The position numbers and the translations under genes are program-made. The notes beneath the pieces were generated by a model. That model saw only the letters and a program-made list of their open reading frames with translations. It was not told where the DNA came from and did no database searches. This document shows, in pieces, positions 5,058-5,330 of a DNA stretch of 5,330 nt (its first letter is position 1; each line of letters starts with the position of its first letter). Where the stretch lies: positions 1 to 5,330 of the forward strand of contig JAGCCO010000098.1 of the NCBI GenBank assembly GCA_017651645.1, given 5' to 3'. The stretch comes from Bacteroidales bacterium. Its GTDB lineage: Bacteria > Bacteroidota > Bacteroidia > Bacteroidales > F082.

Positions 5058-5330
5058 TCATTCTACAGTATCCTTGATGACCAGACCAGCCAGCATAAAG
5101 CCGAATATGGCGGTGATGTGGGCCATCGTGCCGTTAATCTGAGCCTTCGACGAGCACCACTCATGGTTCAGAAGCTTGGGATCACCAGGACCTATCTTCG
5201 CTTTGGGACACATGCATTGCTCTGTACCGCAGGTGGCGTTGTGACCTTTGTTCTGCAACAGTTCATCTGAGAATACGCAGAGAAACTTCCGCTTCGGGAA
5301 CTGCTTCGTTTGCTTGAATCGTTTACGCAA
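5058..5330 (-). CDS. tcdA: tRNA threonylcarbamoyladenosine dehydratase TcdA-like, C-terminal part
   Basis: Only the last 90 codons are in the window; the gene continues beyond the right edge. The codon at the edge is TTG and there is no reason to take it as a start. The visible tail has the C-terminal signature of TcdA (CsdL), the E1-like enzyme that uses ATP to cyclise t6A37 in tRNA. It reads as a FPxxFLCVFSDE strand, a GP-containing loop with a Cys, and then INGTMAHITAIFGFMLAGLVI. That last segment aligns by eye with the GAATMVTATFGFVAVSHAL tail of the E. coli enzyme. The ATP-binding and adenylation motifs would lie outside the window, so this is a family call from the tail only. Five cysteines are visible, four of them forming a C-x4-C-x-C-x17-C pattern (visible residues 34, 39, 41, 59). 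It is in the same direction as the pdx operon but separated by a promoter and the candidate operator. Another ThiF/MoeB/HesA-family E1-like protein is the main alternative. Confidence 0.75.
   Translation of the reverse strand: MRKRFKQTKQFPKRKFLCVFSDELLQNKGHNATCGTEQCMCPKAKIGPGDPKLLNHEWCSSKAQINGTMAHITAIFGFMLAGLVIKDTVE

Noticed and set aside
1..5330. CRISPR array, tRNA/rRNA gene, insertion sequence or phage remnant
   Set aside because: No regularly spaced repeats, no transposase or integrase, no recognisable structural RNA; gene order and spacing are those of ordinary chromosomal operons.

Overview
The window looks like a Bacteroidales chromosome, most likely from the Prevotella/Bacteroides group. 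The evidence is perfect or near-perfect TAnnTTTG -7 promoter boxes of the Bacteroidetes primary sigma factor, the lack of Shine-Dalgarno sequences before most starts, and the protein families present. The genus is an inference from style, not a measured match. All seven genes lie on the minus strand, so transcription runs from the right end of the window to the left.

Reading in the direction of transcription: (1) 5330-5058 is the 3' end of a tcdA-like gene (tRNA t6A37 cyclisation). (2) A short intergenic region (about 4969-5057) carries a -7 box and a pair of 21-bp-spaced direct repeats. (3) An apparent vitamin B6 operon follows, 4968-2636: a fusion of a degenerate ThiD/PdxK-type kinase domain with an AraC-type DNA-binding domain, then pdxS and pdxT, the two subunits of DXP-independent pyridoxal 5'-phosphate synthase. 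(4) A second promoter (about 2586-2593) leads into a three-gene unit, 2561-178: an ATP-grasp ligase, an alpha/beta-hydrolase esterase overlapping it by 4 bp, and a hotdog-fold acyl-CoA thioesterase. (5) The last 177 bases have no gene. They hold two inverted repeats and a third promoter that fires out of the left edge into a gene not seen here.

The most interesting item is the kinase-AraC fusion. Its N-terminal half keeps the substrate-side motifs of the HMP/pyridoxine kinase family, but it has lost roughly 70 residues and the catalytic GTGC/GTGD-type motif. It sits 21 bp upstream of pdxST on the same strand. The simplest reading is a former vitamin kinase turned ligand sensor that controls PLP synthesis. 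The direct repeats upstream of its own promoter have the 21-bp period typical of AraC-family operators. The regulator, its operator and its target would then all be visible in one operon. The ligand (a B6 vitamer, or the thiamin precursor HMP) cannot be decided from sequence alone.

The ATP-grasp/esterase/thioesterase unit looks like a small amide- or ester-forming pathway with an unknown product. It has its own promoter, in a region that closely resembles the one at the left end of the window.
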